NCBI RefSeq assembly: GCF_001884045.1
Contig: NZ_MACF01000128.1
Coordinates: forward strand, 1-64,000
Source of the DNA: Bacillus mobilis
GTDB taxonomy: Bacteria; Bacillota; Bacilli; Bacillales; Bacillaceae_G
Direction: 5' to 3'
Length of the DNA: 64,000 nucleotides
Numbering within the stretch: the stretch's first letter is position 1; the number at the start of each line of letters is the position of its first letter. The notes under the pieces were generated by a model, which ran no database searches, was not told where the DNA came from, and was given only the letters and a program-made list of their open reading frames with translations. Below, in pieces: positions 45,482 to 54,960 of the stretch. Both the position numbers and the translations under genes were made by a program.

Positions 45482-45736
45482 TTAATCACTACCTGTTATT
45501 AAAAGATCATCCCTCACTGTTATTAATAACTTTTTATCAGCGATAGCTTGTCCTTCTACTACTTCTAATGATTCGATATACCCACTGATTCCTACCTTAA
45601 TTTCTACTTTCTGTTTATCTATTGTTTCAATCAACGCTAATTTCTCCCACTCGTATACGTATGAACTTTCCGCAACAAATAACTTCTCTACTTTCCCGTA
45701 ACAAGGACTATACACGCCTTCTATAACCGTCTTCAC
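45482..45736 (-). CDS. Biotin/lipoyl-domain-like small protein with misplaced lysine
   Basis: An 84-residue protein that is essentially one biotinyl/lipoyl attachment-type domain: YSPCYGKVEKL, then the hairpin region ALIETIDKQ, then SGYIESLEVVEGQ. The modifiable lysine expected three residues after Glu37 is Asp40, with Lys41 one position later. It may therefore be unmodified or modified out of register. The start is a GTG with GGAGGAG before it. It is the first gene behind the sigma-54 promoter, ahead of the permease. Its function is unknown. Confidence 0.7.
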   Translation of the reverse strand: MKTVIEGVYSPCYGKVEKLFVAESSYVYEWEKLALIETIDKQKVEIKVGISGYIESLEVVEGQAIADKKLLITVRDDLLITGSD

Positions 45737-45813
45737 TTTATAAACTCCTCCTTCTTATTAATCGCTACTGAAACGTTGCATATCCCTCCTTTAGAGATTT
45801 CAACTATTATTTA

Positions 45814-45829
45814 TGCAAAATGCGTACCA
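45814..45829 (-). promoter_or_regulatory. Sigma-54 (-24/-12) promoter
   Basis: On the minus strand TGGTAC, five bases, TTGCA matches the sigma-54 consensus TGGCAC-N5-TTGCW with the invariant GG and GC ten bases apart. It lies 78 bases before the lipoyl-like gene and opposite a GAFTGA-containing activator. Confidence 0.85.
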
Positions 45830-45881
45830 ATATCCAATTCCTATTTAAAATGAAGGTTTCTCAAAAAAAAATCTTCATAAC

Positions 45882-45940
45882 CGCAAAATTTTTCTATCAT
45901 TTGAGAATTTTTAAAAGGAAAATAGCAAAAAAATTTTGCG
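45882..45940. promoter_or_regulatory. Inverted 12-base repeats, likely activator sites
   Basis: CGCAAAATTTTT (45882-45893) and its exact complement (45929-45940) are centred about 85 bases upstream of the -24/-12 promoter. That is the usual distance for enhancer sites of a sigma-54 activator, and they also lie just before the activator gene. Confidence 0.55.
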
Positions 45941-46010
45941 ATTTTATAAGAATTTTAATAAAATTATAAAAAGTCAGTCTTCATAGGGTGAAATGAGGAG
46001 AAGATAATCT

Positions 46011-47414
46011 ATGCGTACAGAAGAAATTAATTTTAAACAGATCATTGAAATGAATATGCTATATGAAACTTTGCTCAATGAGCTCGATATCGGGATTCAT
46101 ATTATTAATGAGGAAAGTAAAACGATTATCTACAACCGCAAAATGATGGAAATTGAATCAATGGAACGCTCAGATGTGCTATATAAAAGTCCTTTAGAAG
46201 TATTCGCATTTGAAGAAAATAAAAATAGTACTCTTATAGAGGCATTAAAATTAGGAAAAACAAACAAAAATATAAAACAAACGTATTTTAACAATAAAGG
46301 GCAAGAAATTACGACGATTAACAACACTTTCCCTATAATAGAAAATGGAAAAATTAAAGGTGCTATTGAAATTTCAACAGAAATTAACCATTCCAAACAA
46401 ACAATGAAAACAAGCCTTTCTCGAAAACCAAATAATAAGTTTACCTTTGATCACATAATCGGGGATTCTAGCGCCATTCAATCCGTCATTACAGAAGCAA
46501 AGAGAGTAATTCGTACATCCTCATCCATACTTCTCGTAGGAGAAACAGGGACCGGTAAAGAACTATTTGCACAAAGCATCCATAATGAAAGTCAGCGTGC
46601 AACAAAACCATTTATTTCACAAAATTGTGCCGCCATACCCGACACACTCATGGAAAGCTTATTATTTGGTACGAACCGAGGTGCATTTACAGGAGCTATC
46701 GATAAAGCTGGTTTATTTGAAGAAGCAAACGGAGGCACTTTATTATTAGATGAAATCAACTCATTAGGTCCAGCTCTTCAAGCGAAATTACTACGAGCTA
46801 TACAAGAAAAAACAATACGAAGAATCGGAGGCACACAAGAAAAAGAAATTGATGTTCGTATTATAGCAACTATTAATGAGGACCCTCTTGAAGCTATTAC
46901 ACACAATCGATTACGGGAAGACTTATATTACCGATTAAGCGTCGTTACTTTATGTCTCCCGCCTTTACGCGAACGAAAAGAAGATATTCCAGCTCTTGTT
47001 CAGCACTTTATCGAAAAATACAACATTCAATTTGGGCTCAGCGTGACGGATCTAGATGTACATGTAAGAGAATTTTTGTATGCATATGATTGGCCTGGAA
47101 ACGTACGAGAATTAGAACATATCATTGAAGGTTCAATGAATTTAGTTGAAGAAGAAAATATCATTACAGCGTTTCATCTTCCCACTCACTTTCGCGAACG
47201 AATAAAAAAAGAATTCAATATGCAACCTTTCCTAACTAATAACGATGCTGATGCACCTAAAACGTTAAAGCACACAATAGAGGCAATGGAAAAGAACTAC
47301 ATCAATCAAATTCTGAAAGAGTACCACGGTAATATCTCACAGGCTGCAAAGTTTTTGGGATTAAGTAGGCAAAACTTACAATATCGAATTAAAAAATTGC
47401 ATTTACACATATGA
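46011..47414 (+). CDS. Sigma-54-dependent transcriptional activator (RocR-like)
   Basis: A 467-residue enhancer-binding protein. An N-terminal PAS domain (about 15-130) senses the signal. The AAA+ domain (about 145-375) has Walker A GETGTGKE and the sigma-54 contact loop GAFTGA at 224-229. A Fis-type helix-turn-helix ends the protein (about 430-465, NISQAAKFLGLSRQNLQYRIKKL). The domain order matches RocR, the arginine/ornithine regulator. The effector is unknown; an amino acid or its derivative is suggested by the divergent permease. GAGGAGAAG precedes the ATG. Confidence 0.92.
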   Translation: MRTEEINFKQIIEMNMLYETLLNELDIGIHIINEESKTIIYNRKMMEIESMERSDVLYKSPLEVFAFEENKNSTLIEALKLGKTNKNIKQTYFNNKGQEITTINNTFPIIENGKIKGAIEISTEINHSKQTMKTSLSRKPNNKFTFDHIIGDSSAIQSVITEAKRVIRTSSSILLVGETGTGKELFAQSIHNESQRATKPFISQNCAAIPDTLMESLLFGTNRGAFTGAIDKAGLFEEANGGTLLLDEINSLGPALQAKLLRAIQEKTIRRIGGTQEKEIDVRIIATINEDPLEAITHNRLREDLYYRLSVVTLCLPPLRERKEDIPALVQHFIEKYNIQFGLSVTDLDVHVREFLYAYDWPGNVRELEHIIEGSMNLVEEENIITAFHLPTHFRERIKKEFNMQPFLTNNDADAPKTLKHTIEAMEKNYINQILKEYHGNISQAAKFLGLSRQNLQYRIKKLHLHI

Positions 47415-47494
47415 AATGAAGTGAAACTTTAATCTGTGGAGGTTTTGTCCACCCTCACTAATTGGACCTTTATTTCCTGTTAATGCAGGATAAA
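47413..47494 (-). repeat. Dispersed intergenic repeat, copy C
   Basis: On the minus strand it begins TTTATCCTGCATTAAC and ends CACAGATTAAAGTTTCACTT, matching both ends of copy A (36076) but with about 20 extra bases in the middle. It starts right at the activator stop codon. Confidence 0.55.
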
Positions 47495-47571
47495 TCTGCT
47501 TCCAAGTGTAAATACAAATTGGTAAAATATGCTACAATAAACATATAACGTACTAGAAAGGAATGATATAT

Positions 47572-47769
47572 ATGAGTAATGATAACAAATTAAAGTTATT
47601 ACAATACTTAGCCTTCTTCCCTACCCTTGTATGTATGATGTTACTCATGGATATGAACAGCTTTCCTTATGCAAAGCTATTCGCAACAATTAGCGGCTCC
47701 TTTGCAGCCATTATGCTTGCTGTTTTTTGGAATTTGAAGATACGTATGAAAAACGAGAAATCTTCTTAA
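47572..47769 (+). CDS. Small two-helix membrane protein
   Basis: A 65-residue protein with two hydrophobic helices (about 10-27 and 35-55) joined by a short loop and a basic tail, so both ends are likely cytoplasmic. No family is recognised. The start ATG at 47572 is favoured by spacing from GAAAGGA; an ATG three codons earlier abuts it. It is a single gene with a clear terminator. Confidence 0.65.
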   Translation: MSNDNKLKLLQYLAFFPTLVCMMLLMDMNSFPYAKLFATISGSFAAIMLAVFWNLKIRMKNEKSS

Positions 47770-47794
47770 ACCGACAAAGTTACTTATCCTATTT

Positions 47795-47826
47795 AAACAC
47801 GAGATGTTTACTACTCTCGTGTTTTT
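47795..47826 (+). terminator. Terminator
   Basis: AACACGAGA/TCTCGTGTT stem followed by six Ts. Confidence 0.88.
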
Positions 47827-47993
47827 TCTTTATATCCCCTCTACCCCACAACTTTAAAATTTAATTTAAAATTGATTATATACAGAATAAATGCTTTTTA
47901 ATTTAATCGACAAATTCCGACATTTAGTGTTCATTATGTTTGTTATTATGTAAGTTCTAAATCTGACATTTCAACATCTAGGAGGAAGAATTT

Positions 47994-48629
47994 ATGTATA
48001 AAAAACTTTTGCTTACATTAGCATGTAGTTCATTAATTTTCGGATTAGCGGCTTGCGGATCAAATGAACAAAAAGATAATGGTGTACAAACAAAAGAAAA
48101 AGAACAAGCTCCAAAAGAAACACAAAAAGAAAAAGAATCCAAAACAGAATCAGCTAAAGGAAATCGTTCTAACCCAATCAATTTTAATGAAACTGCTACT
48201 GTTAATGATGTTATCTTCAATAGCGAAGACGGCAATTTTGAAAAATTCAAGACTAAAGTCGAATTATCGATTTTAGAAGTAATTCGTGGCGAGCAAGCCT
48301 TCGAAATATTAAAAAAGGAAAATCAATTTAATGAGGCTGCTCCAGAAGGAAAAGAATGGGTTCTAGTGAAAATTAAAGGTAAAGTTACTGATGCTGAAAC
48401 ACAAGATCACGAATATGATTTATTCGGTTCGAGTTTCAAACTTGTTTCAAATGATGGACATGTTTACAATAATGACCAGTACGCTGTAACACCAAATGAA
48501 CTACATCAAAAACTTTATAAAGGCGCTGAAGGAGAAGGGTACATCTCTCAATTGGTTAACACTGGCGATGATTTTAAAATTCAATTCGAAACTCACGAAA
48601 GTAAAAAAGTTTTCTTTAACTCTAAATAA
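47994..48629 (+). CDS. DUF4352/DUF5068-type lipoprotein
   Basis: A 211-residue secreted lipoprotein. The signal peptide ends in lipobox LAAC with C21 as the lipidated residue. A Lys/Glu-rich linker (about 25-58) is followed by a beta-sandwich domain of the DUF4352 type (about 65-205). Such proteins are thought to be extracellular sensors or binding proteins; the function is unknown. AGGAGGAAG precedes the ATG. The next gene starts 19 bases after the stop, so they are likely co-transcribed. Confidence 0.8.
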   Translation: MYKKLLLTLACSSLIFGLAACGSNEQKDNGVQTKEKEQAPKETQKEKESKTESAKGNRSNPINFNETATVNDVIFNSEDGNFEKFKTKVELSILEVIRGEQAFEILKKENQFNEAAPEGKEWVLVKIKGKVTDAETQDHEYDLFGSSFKLVSNDGHVYNNDQYAVTPNELHQKLYKGAEGEGYISQLVNTGDDFKIQFETHESKKVFFNSK

Positions 48630-48648
48630 AATATAAAAGGTGATTACT

Positions 48649-48993
48649 ATGAAAAGAACGACAGAATTTGTATTAGGACTAATCGGTGGTATATTCGGGA
48701 TTTTATGTGCATTTATCGCTTTATTTATCGGAGGCGTCGGAGCAGCAGTTGAAGCTGACGGAGCTAATCAAATTATTGGATTAGGCTGGGCTGCTGTAGC
48801 TCTTTCTATTTTAGGAATTGTTGGATGCGTTATGGTTAAGAGCAAAGCTAAAGTAGGTGGCATTATGATGACGATCGCTGCAATTGGTGGATTTATTTGT
48901 ATTTCTATCGTTTACTTATTACCAGGAATTTTATTATTAATCGGAGGGTTAATGGGGATTTTCCGAAAAGATAAAACGGCTGCATCAGCATAA
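48649..48993 (+). CDS. DUF4064-type four-helix membrane protein
   Basis: A 114-residue protein with four hydrophobic helices rich in Gly and Ala (starting FVLGLIGGIFGILCA), typical of DUF4064. The function is unknown. AAAGGTG lies six bases before the ATG at 48649; the GTG at 48640 is part of that site. It follows the lipoprotein gene closely and ends at a strong terminator, so the pair form a small envelope operon. Confidence 0.78.
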   Translation: MKRTTEFVLGLIGGIFGILCAFIALFIGGVGAAVEADGANQIIGLGWAAVALSILGIVGCVMVKSKAKVGGIMMTIAAIGGFICISIVYLLPGILLLIGGLMGIFRKDKTAASA

Positions 48994-49023
48994 AAAAAGC
49001 ACTCACATGAGTGCTTTTTTTAT
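48992..49023 (+). terminator. Terminator of the lipoprotein operon
   Basis: AAAAAAAGCACTCA/TGAGTGCTTTTTTT stem with long A/T flanks. It also faces the convergent truA. Confidence 0.9.
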
Positions 49024-49034
49024 ATCCATATCTT

Positions 49035-49772
49035 TTAAAACTCAACATTCTCCAAATACAAACCACTCGCCTCAGCAAGGCAATTAATTTGATTGCGTTG
49101 TTTCGCCTCTAAAATATGTGGAATTGCTTCTGCATCTAATTGTCCTAATCCAACTTCAATTAATGCCCCAACAATTTTTCGTACCATGTTATGAAGGAAT
49201 CCGTTGCCACTTACTCTAATTTGTACAAATCCAGCCTCTTCCATCACATCAAGTGTATATACTTCTCGAACCATAGACTTTTTCTTTGATTTCGCATTTG
49301 AAAAAGCAGTAAAGTCATGTGAACCAACTAAATGTTTCGCAGCTTCTTTCATGCTTTTCACATTTAATTTTTTATTCACATGCATGCTGTATTTACGCAT
49401 AAATGGATTTGTATGCTCTTCATTCCAAATCTTATAAAGGTATGTTTTTGCTTTAGAGTTGTAACGAGCATGGAAGCGATCTTGAACTTCTTCTACATCT
49501 GTAATGCTAATATCGTTAGGTAAATATTGATTTAAATATTTTTTCACTTTATGTTCCACTAACTTCTCATCACTTTGAAAGTTAGCAACTTGATTCAAAG
49601 CATGTACACCAGCGTCTGTTCTACTACAACCGATAATTTCAATTTCTTTTCCGACCATTTCAGATATAACACTTTCGATTTTCCCTTGAATCGTATTATC
49701 GTTATTACCGAGACGTTGCCATCCTTTAAAACGTGCACCATCGTACTGAATCGTTAATTTATAATTATTCAT
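49035..49772 (-). CDS. truA: tRNA pseudouridine synthase A
   Basis: A 245-residue enzyme forming pseudouridine at positions 38-40 of tRNA anticodon arms. The catalytic aspartate is D53 in SRTDAGVHA; the C-terminal RVSGNGFLHNMVRKIVG motif is also typical. The start ATG at 49772 sits behind GAAGGAG. It is not in the ribosomal-protein operon, where Bacillus usually has one truA, so this is probably the second copy (truA2) known in the B. cereus group. Confidence 0.93.
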   Translation of the reverse strand: MNNYKLTIQYDGARFKGWQRLGNNDNTIQGKIESVISEMVGKEIEIIGCSRTDAGVHALNQVANFQSDEKLVEHKVKKYLNQYLPNDISITDVEEVQDRFHARYNSKAKTYLYKIWNEEHTNPFMRKYSMHVNKKLNVKSMKEAAKHLVGSHDFTAFSNAKSKKKSMVREVYTLDVMEEAGFVQIRVSGNGFLHNMVRKIVGALIEVGLGQLDAEAIPHILEAKQRNQINCLAEASGLYLENVEF

Positions 49773-49788
49773 TTTATTCTCCTTCATA

Positions 49789-49820
49789 GAAAATATTCCC
49801 TCATATCGTGAGGGAATATG
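49789..49820 (-). terminator. rlmCD terminator
   Basis: ATATTCCCTCA/TGAGGGAATAT stem between the methyltransferase stop and truA. Confidence 0.78.
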
Positions 49821-49828
49821 AATACACT

Positions 49829-51208
49829 TTACTTTCTAACAAGCTTCACTACATTTTCTACATGAGCTGTATGCGGGAACATATCAACTGGTTGCACATA
49901 CTCCACTTCATAACTCTTCATTAATGCTTGTACATCACGTGCTAATGAGGAAGGATTACAAGATACGTAAACAACTTGTTTCGGCTTCACTTTTAAAATT
50001 GTTTCCAGTAATTTATCATCGCAACCTGTACGAGGTGGATCGACAACAATTACATCTGGACGCCATCCTTCTTTTACCCATTTCGGTAACCACTGTTCAG
50101 CTTTACCTGCTTCATATTTCGTATTTGTAAATCCGTGACGCTTCGCATTTTTTCTTGCATCTTCAATCGCTTCTGGAATTACATCCATACCACGTACTTC
50201 CGCTGCATCATTTGCAAGCCAAAGACCGATTGTACCAACACCACAATACGCATCTACAATTTTCTCATCGCCTGTTAAAGCAGCTGCTTTTTTCGCTTCA
50301 TCGTATAAAACAACTGTTTGTTCTGGATTTAACTGGAAGAATGCACGCGCTGATAATTCAAATGATAAATCACCTAGTGTTTCTTGAATTACTTCTTTTC
50401 CAGCTAATTTAAATGTTTTATCACCGAAAATAACAGATGTTTTACGCCAGTTTACATTTTGCATAATTGATTTCACACTTGGCATTTGCTTTTGTACTTC
50501 TGCGATAAACTGCTCCTTATTTGGCAATTCTTCTTTTGTTGTAATAAGTGTAACTTGTACTTCCCCTGTTTGAACCGCAGTACGTGTCACAATTGTACGT
50601 ACTAAACCTTTTTGTTTTTTCTCATTATAAATAGAAACATTTAACTTTTCTAATATACGTCTTACAACTTTTGTCGCTTCATTCGTTGCTTTATGTTGAA
50701 TCATACAATGAGCAATATCAATTAACTGATGTGAGTTTTGCTTATACAGCCCTGTAATAACCTTTTCGTCTTTACGTCCCACTTGTAGTTGACTCTTATT
50801 ACGATAATGCCATGGATTTTCCATACCAAGCGTTGGGCGGATTTTCTCTTCCAAACTGTTATTCATATACTTCTCAAATGCTTGTACAACGATATCACGC
50901 TTTTGATTTAATTGTTCTTTATAATCTAAATGTTGCAGCTGACAACCGCCACACTCTTCATATACCGGACATGGTGCTTTCACACGATGTGGTGAAGCTT
51001 TACGAACTTTTTTCACTTTTGCTTCAGCGAAGCCACGCTGAATTTTCGTTGTTTCTGCAACAACTTCTTCTCCTGGTAATGCCCCTGGAATGAAAACGAC
51101 TTGTCTCTTAAAATAACCAACGCCTTCTCCGTTAATCCCAAGACGTTTAATTGTCACAGGAAATGTTTGACCAACTTCCAACTTACTCTCATGTTGCTTT
51201 TGTATCAT
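49829..51208 (-). CDS. rlmCD: 23S rRNA (uracil-C5)-methyltransferase RlmCD-like
   Basis: A 459-residue SAM-dependent enzyme that methylates uridines of 23S rRNA. An N-terminal TRAM domain (about 8-68) is followed by the iron-sulfur cysteines C80-x5-C86-x2-C89 and one near 167. The methyltransferase domain has VDPPRTGCD and the catalytic C417 in VSCNPSS. In B. subtilis a single enzyme (YefA/RlmCD) serves both U747 and U1939. It starts ten bases after the glycosylase gene, so they share a transcript. Confidence 0.9.
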   Translation of the reverse strand: MIQKQHESKLEVGQTFPVTIKRLGINGEGVGYFKRQVVFIPGALPGEEVVAETTKIQRGFAEAKVKKVRKASPHRVKAPCPVYEECGGCQLQHLDYKEQLNQKRDIVVQAFEKYMNNSLEEKIRPTLGMENPWHYRNKSQLQVGRKDEKVITGLYKQNSHQLIDIAHCMIQHKATNEATKVVRRILEKLNVSIYNEKKQKGLVRTIVTRTAVQTGEVQVTLITTKEELPNKEQFIAEVQKQMPSVKSIMQNVNWRKTSVIFGDKTFKLAGKEVIQETLGDLSFELSARAFFQLNPEQTVVLYDEAKKAAALTGDEKIVDAYCGVGTIGLWLANDAAEVRGMDVIPEAIEDARKNAKRHGFTNTKYEAGKAEQWLPKWVKEGWRPDVIVVDPPRTGCDDKLLETILKVKPKQVVYVSCNPSSLARDVQALMKSYEVEYVQPVDMFPHTAHVENVVKLVRK

Positions 51209-51218
51209 TATTACACCT

Positions 51219-52082
51219 CTACTCTATACTTTTCCATAAATATAACGCTGCATAACTGCAGTATGGTTCACACTCTTGTTTCACTTTTTCTAAAAATACA
51301 TCATCAGGTTTATCATCTAATTGAAATATCCCTTGCACCGCACGCTGGATCCCAATGTCCGTTTTTGGAAACATATTTTTTCGTCCAAGCCCAAACATTA
51401 AAAAGTTTTGCACTGTCCATGCACCAATCCCCCTAATCGGTAACAATTGTGCCGAAACCTCTTCTTCCGCCCTGGTTTCTATACTCACTAAGTCTAATGT
51501 ACCACTGACAATACTTTGACCTAATCCTACTATATATTCAGCCTTTCGTTGACTAAACTTCTGCTCTCTCAATTCTTCTATTGAAATATTTGCTACTATT
51601 TCCGGAGTGGGGAAAAAGAATACACCATTCTTTTCTGTTCCATATCGTTTCACAAACTGTTCTGTTAGCACAGTAGCAAATTTCAAATTTATTTGTTGAT
51701 GAATGATACAGCGAAGAAGACAAGCGAAATAATCAAATTCTAAAATAATTGGAGTATAAGCATATGTTTCAAATAGTGGACGTAATGATGTGTTTAAAAA
51801 ATGATTTTGTATATCTTGAAACGGTTCATTCCAATGAAAAATGGCTCTCATTCGTTTCATGACTTTCTCCGGATCTCCTGTTTGACTAGAAATCCAAAAC
51901 TGTGGATTTTGCACAGTACCAATCCCTTGCAAGCGAACAACAACCTGTTCCTCATCTATACAAAGCGGGACATAGATAACTTTCTCATCTAATTGAATGA
52001 CGTTAAGAGGATCAAAAGATAACCGTTTTAATACCTCTTCAAAATGATACGGATACTCTAACGTAACATGTTCGCTCCACAT
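51219..52082 (-). CDS. DNA-3-methyladenine glycosylase II (AlkA-like)
   Basis: A 287-residue HhH-GPD base-excision glycosylase. The N-terminal 110 residues form a TBP-like domain; the helix-hairpin-helix [15 protein letters not shown] and the catalytic aspartate in FPKTDIGIQ follow at about 220-245. It lacks an Fe-S cluster, as AlkA does. It should remove alkylated purines from DNA. The ATG at 52082 has better spacing from AAGGATGGGG than the ATG four codons upstream. It is co-transcribed with rlmCD. Confidence 0.85.
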   Translation of the reverse strand: MWSEHVTLEYPYHFEEVLKRLSFDPLNVIQLDEKVIYVPLCIDEEQVVVRLQGIGTVQNPQFWISSQTGDPEKVMKRMRAIFHWNEPFQDIQNHFLNTSLRPLFETYAYTPIILEFDYFACLLRCIIHQQINLKFATVLTEQFVKRYGTEKNGVFFFPTPEIVANISIEELREQKFSQRKAEYIVGLGQSIVSGTLDLVSIETRAEEEVSAQLLPIRGIGAWTVQNFLMFGLGRKNMFPKTDIGIQRAVQGIFQLDDKPDDVFLEKVKQECEPYCSYAALYLWKSIE

Positions 52083-52121
52083 ACGTTTCCCCATCCTTTT
52101 TACACATCATTATAGCATGAG

Positions 52122-52148
52122 AAAACCGCAAGCATACATGCTTACGGT
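52122..52148 (-). terminator. pdaA terminator
   Basis: AACCG..AGCAT paired with ATGCT..CGGTT, overlapping the pdaA stop codon, with a short T-run. Confidence 0.72.
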
Positions 52149-52924
52149 TGATCGCTTTTTACTAAGTCATCTAGACTTTTAAAATGATACCCTTTCTCGC
52201 GCAAATCATCAATGATTTTCGCAAGTGCTTCTGCATTATCTTTCGAGATTGCATGAAGTAATAAAACAGATCCTGGATGAATCATCGTCATGACATTATT
52301 ATGCGCATATTGCCATCCTCTTTGTTCATCCACTTTCCAATCCAAAAATGCAAGTGACCAAAATACATTATAATAGCCCATTTCTTTCGTAAGAGCTAAC
52401 GTTCTTTCACTAAACACGCCTCGCGGTGGGCGTACATATTTTACTTCTTTTTGCCCAGTTACTTTTTTAATTTCCTCTGTTACACTCGTTAATTCTTCAC
52501 GAAGTTTCGCATCATTTACCGTTGTAAAATCAGGATGACTCCACGAATGGTTTCCAATAATATGTCCTTCATCCTTCATTCTTAATAACAAATCTTTTTG
52601 TGTTTTAATATAATGACCCGTTACAAAGAAAGTTGCCGGTACTTTTTTCTCTTTTAATACATCTAAGATTTTCCCTGTGTATCCATTCTCGTACCCATTA
52701 TCGAATGTTAAATAAATATCTTTTTTCTTTGTATCCCCTAAATAAAACCCACCATTTTTTTGTAGTAAATCTGTATATAACTTTCCTGCATCTGGTACTG
52801 TTTCATTTTTAGGGCGCGGGATTCCCCAGTTATGTGGAGTATTTGTATAAGCTAATGCCGAAACTGGAACAAGTGCCATCATAATTGAAAAAATGAGACC
52901 GATATATAACCATTTATATTTCAT
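52142..52924 (-). CDS. pdaA: Delta-lactam-biosynthetic de-N-acetylase
   Basis: A 260-residue exported polysaccharide deacetylase. A signal peptide (about 1-26, ending ALA) precedes a NodB-type fold. Its first motif is TFDNGYENGYT, where PdaA enzymes have DNG in place of the usual DDG. It also has HSWSHPDF and RPPRG. In sporulation PdaA deacetylates N-acetylmuramic acid to form muramic delta-lactam in the spore cortex, needed for germination. The ATG at 52924 follows GAAAGGAG. Single gene. Confidence 0.9.
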   Translation of the reverse strand: MKYKWLYIGLIFSIMMALVPVSALAYTNTPHNWGIPRPKNETVPDAGKLYTDLLQKNGGFYLGDTKKKDIYLTFDNGYENGYTGKILDVLKEKKVPATFFVTGHYIKTQKDLLLRMKDEGHIIGNHSWSHPDFTTVNDAKLREELTSVTEEIKKVTGQKEVKYVRPPRGVFSERTLALTKEMGYYNVFWSLAFLDWKVDEQRGWQYAHNNVMTMIHPGSVLLLHAISKDNAEALAKIIDDLREKGYHFKSLDDLVKSDQP

Positions 52925-53015
52925 AAATAGTCTCCTTTCCATATATAATCGTACTTGTAGTTTCTGTTGCTACGCATTTTTTCATGCTGAGCATGTTTTT
53001 CTATATATACCAAAA

Positions 53016-53047
53016 AAATGCATCTCGAATAATTCGAGATGCATTTT
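53016..53047 (-). terminator. Fumarase terminator
   Basis: ATGCATCTCGAA/TTCGAGATGCAT stem around TAA, flanked by A- and T-runs, four bases past the fumarase stop. Confidence 0.88.
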
Positions 53048-53050
53048 TGT

Positions 53051-54571
53051 TTACTTAAATACTGGCTCTTTAAAGCTAGCTAATTTTTCAAGTGATGTTT
53101 TATCAACATCTGCATGTAAGCTATTACCATGAGAATCCATCGTTACAACTGCTTTAAATCCTTCGATACGTAAATGCCACATTGCCTCTGGAATACCAAA
53201 TTGTAAGAAATCAACATCTTTTACTTCTTTAATACATTCAGCATAATATTGTGCTGCACCGCCAATTGCATTTAAATATACACCGCCGTGCTCTTCTAAA
53301 GCCGCTAATGTTTTCGCACCCATACCGCCTTTTCCAATGACAGCGCGAATACCGAATTTCTTCATAATATCGCCTTGGTACGGTTCTTCACGAATACTTG
53401 TCGTTGGACCTGCCGCTTTAATTTGCCAGTTTTCATTTTCATCTTTCACGACAACTGGACCACAGTGATAAATAATTTGTCCATTTAAATCTACCGGACA
53501 ATCGTTATCCATTAAATGCTTATGGATTGCGTCACGACCTGTATACATCATGCCATTAATTGTTACAACATCACCAACGCGAAGTTCACGAATTTGCTCT
53601 TCTGTAATTGGAGCTTGTAATACAATCTCACGTTGCTCTGTTTTTTCTTGTGCTTCTTGCTGAAGTGTATCGTCACCTTCTTGGTATAGCCAATCCATAA
53701 TTTCACCTGTTTCAGGATGGATTGTTACGCCAAGGCGACGATATGCCCAGCAATTATATGCAACAGATACGTAGAAGCTAGCTGGCAGACGGTTATACAC
53801 GCCAATTTTACAGCCAAGTAAAGTTGTTTCTCCGCCAAATCCCATCGTACCAATGCCCAGCTTATTCGCATTTTCTAATACGTACTCTTCAAGTTTTTGT
53901 AACTCTGGTACTGGATTGACATCATCTAATGTACGGAATAATTGATTTTTTGCTAATTCGTAACCTGATGTGCGGTCTCCCCCGATACCAACACCAATTA
54001 CACCTGCACTACATCCTTGACCTTGTGCTTGATATACTGCATGAAGAAGGCATTTACGAATCCCTTCTAAATCACGGCCAGCTCGTCCAAGTCCTTCTAA
54101 TTCACATGGTAAGCTATACTGAATATTTTTATTCTCACAGCCGCCACCCTTTAGAATTAAACGTGCATCAATATAATCTTTTTCCCATTGTTCAAACTTA
54201 ATAACCGGTGTACCTGGTCCTAAATTATTTCCACTATTGTCTCCAAAAAGAGAATCAACAGAATTGGGACGAAGTTTACCATCTTTTGTCGCCCGCTCAA
54301 GCGCATGATAGATAGCTTCCTTCAACTTTAGTTGATTCACACCAACTGGTGTATAAATTTTAAACGTTGGCATCCCTGTATCTTGGCAAATTGGTGAGAT
54401 GTTATCATCAGCCATTTTAATATTATTCGTAATTGTGCCAAGTGCCATCGCAGAACGAGTCCCTGCATTTTCTCGTTCTTTTGCTTGTTGAATCGCACGA
54501 CGAACATCTTTCGGTAAGTTCGTTGACGTTTCAACAATTAGTTGATACATGCTTTCTTGAAGCTTTTCCAT
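53051..54571 (-). CDS. fumA: Class I fumarate hydratase
   Basis: A 506-residue iron-sulfur enzyme interconverting fumarate and malate. The fold has the alpha part (about 1-280) and the fused beta part (about 330-500) of two-subunit homologues in one chain. Cluster-ligand cysteines are expected in CQDTGMPTF, QGCSAG and LLGCKIG. It is distinct from the class II FumC/CitG. The ATG at 54571 follows GAGGGGG. A degenerate cre-like sequence lies near 54589 but has several mismatches, so CcpA control is only a possibility. Confidence 0.92.
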   Translation of the reverse strand: MEKLQESMYQLIVETSTNLPKDVRRAIQQAKERENAGTRSAMALGTITNNIKMADDNISPICQDTGMPTFKIYTPVGVNQLKLKEAIYHALERATKDGKLRPNSVDSLFGDNSGNNLGPGTPVIKFEQWEKDYIDARLILKGGGCENKNIQYSLPCELEGLGRAGRDLEGIRKCLLHAVYQAQGQGCSAGVIGVGIGGDRTSGYELAKNQLFRTLDDVNPVPELQKLEEYVLENANKLGIGTMGFGGETTLLGCKIGVYNRLPASFYVSVAYNCWAYRRLGVTIHPETGEIMDWLYQEGDDTLQQEAQEKTEQREIVLQAPITEEQIRELRVGDVVTINGMMYTGRDAIHKHLMDNDCPVDLNGQIIYHCGPVVVKDENENWQIKAAGPTTSIREEPYQGDIMKKFGIRAVIGKGGMGAKTLAALEEHGGVYLNAIGGAAQYYAECIKEVKDVDFLQFGIPEAMWHLRIEGFKAVVTMDSHGNSLHADVDKTSLEKLASFKEPVFK

Positions 54572-54744
54572 TGTTACTTCCCCCTCAATTGTGAACGCTA
54601 CCAAAACGTTATGAGATGAAAATCCCATTGTTATGCTCTTCAGCTTTTTATTTGTTCCACGTTATTCAAGCATAAATGAAATTTTTCACAACTTGATTAT
54701 ACCTCTTTTTCTATCGTCCTTCTATTATCCGCACAGAAAAAGGC

Positions 54745-54777
54745 TACCAAATTGGAATTGGCAGCCTTTTTAATATA
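54745..54777 (-). terminator. Terminator of the SE1561-family gene
   Basis: An imperfect AAAAGGCTGCCAATT stem with its partner, and a run of Ts on the minus strand next to the stop. Confidence 0.78.
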
Positions 54778-54960
54778 TTATTCGTCTTTTTTAAATTGCT
54801 CACATTTTAATTCTAATTCATCTAACATCGCAAGAAGACGATCCACATCTTCTAATTCTACTTCTTCAGGTTCAATTGTATCAATTACTTCAATGAACAT
54901 ATTTAAACGTTCTTTTAAATATACTAATTGTGTATCTTTATCTTGAATTGCTTTTCCCAT
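54778..54960 (-). CDS. SE1561 family protein
   Basis: A 60-residue acidic helical protein starting MGKAIQDKDTQLVYLKER. The sequence fits the SE1561 family of small Firmicute proteins of unknown function. A two-helix hairpin with regularly spaced leucines is likely. AAAGGAGAG precedes the ATG. It is a single gene, divergent from yfkAB. Confidence 0.8.
   Translation of the reverse strand: MGKAIQDKDTQLVYLKERLNMFIEVIDTIEPEEVELEDVDRLLAMLDELELKCEQFKKDE

Noticed and set aside
54587-54600. cre site upstream of fumA
   Set aside because: Two or more mismatches at conserved cre positions on either strand.
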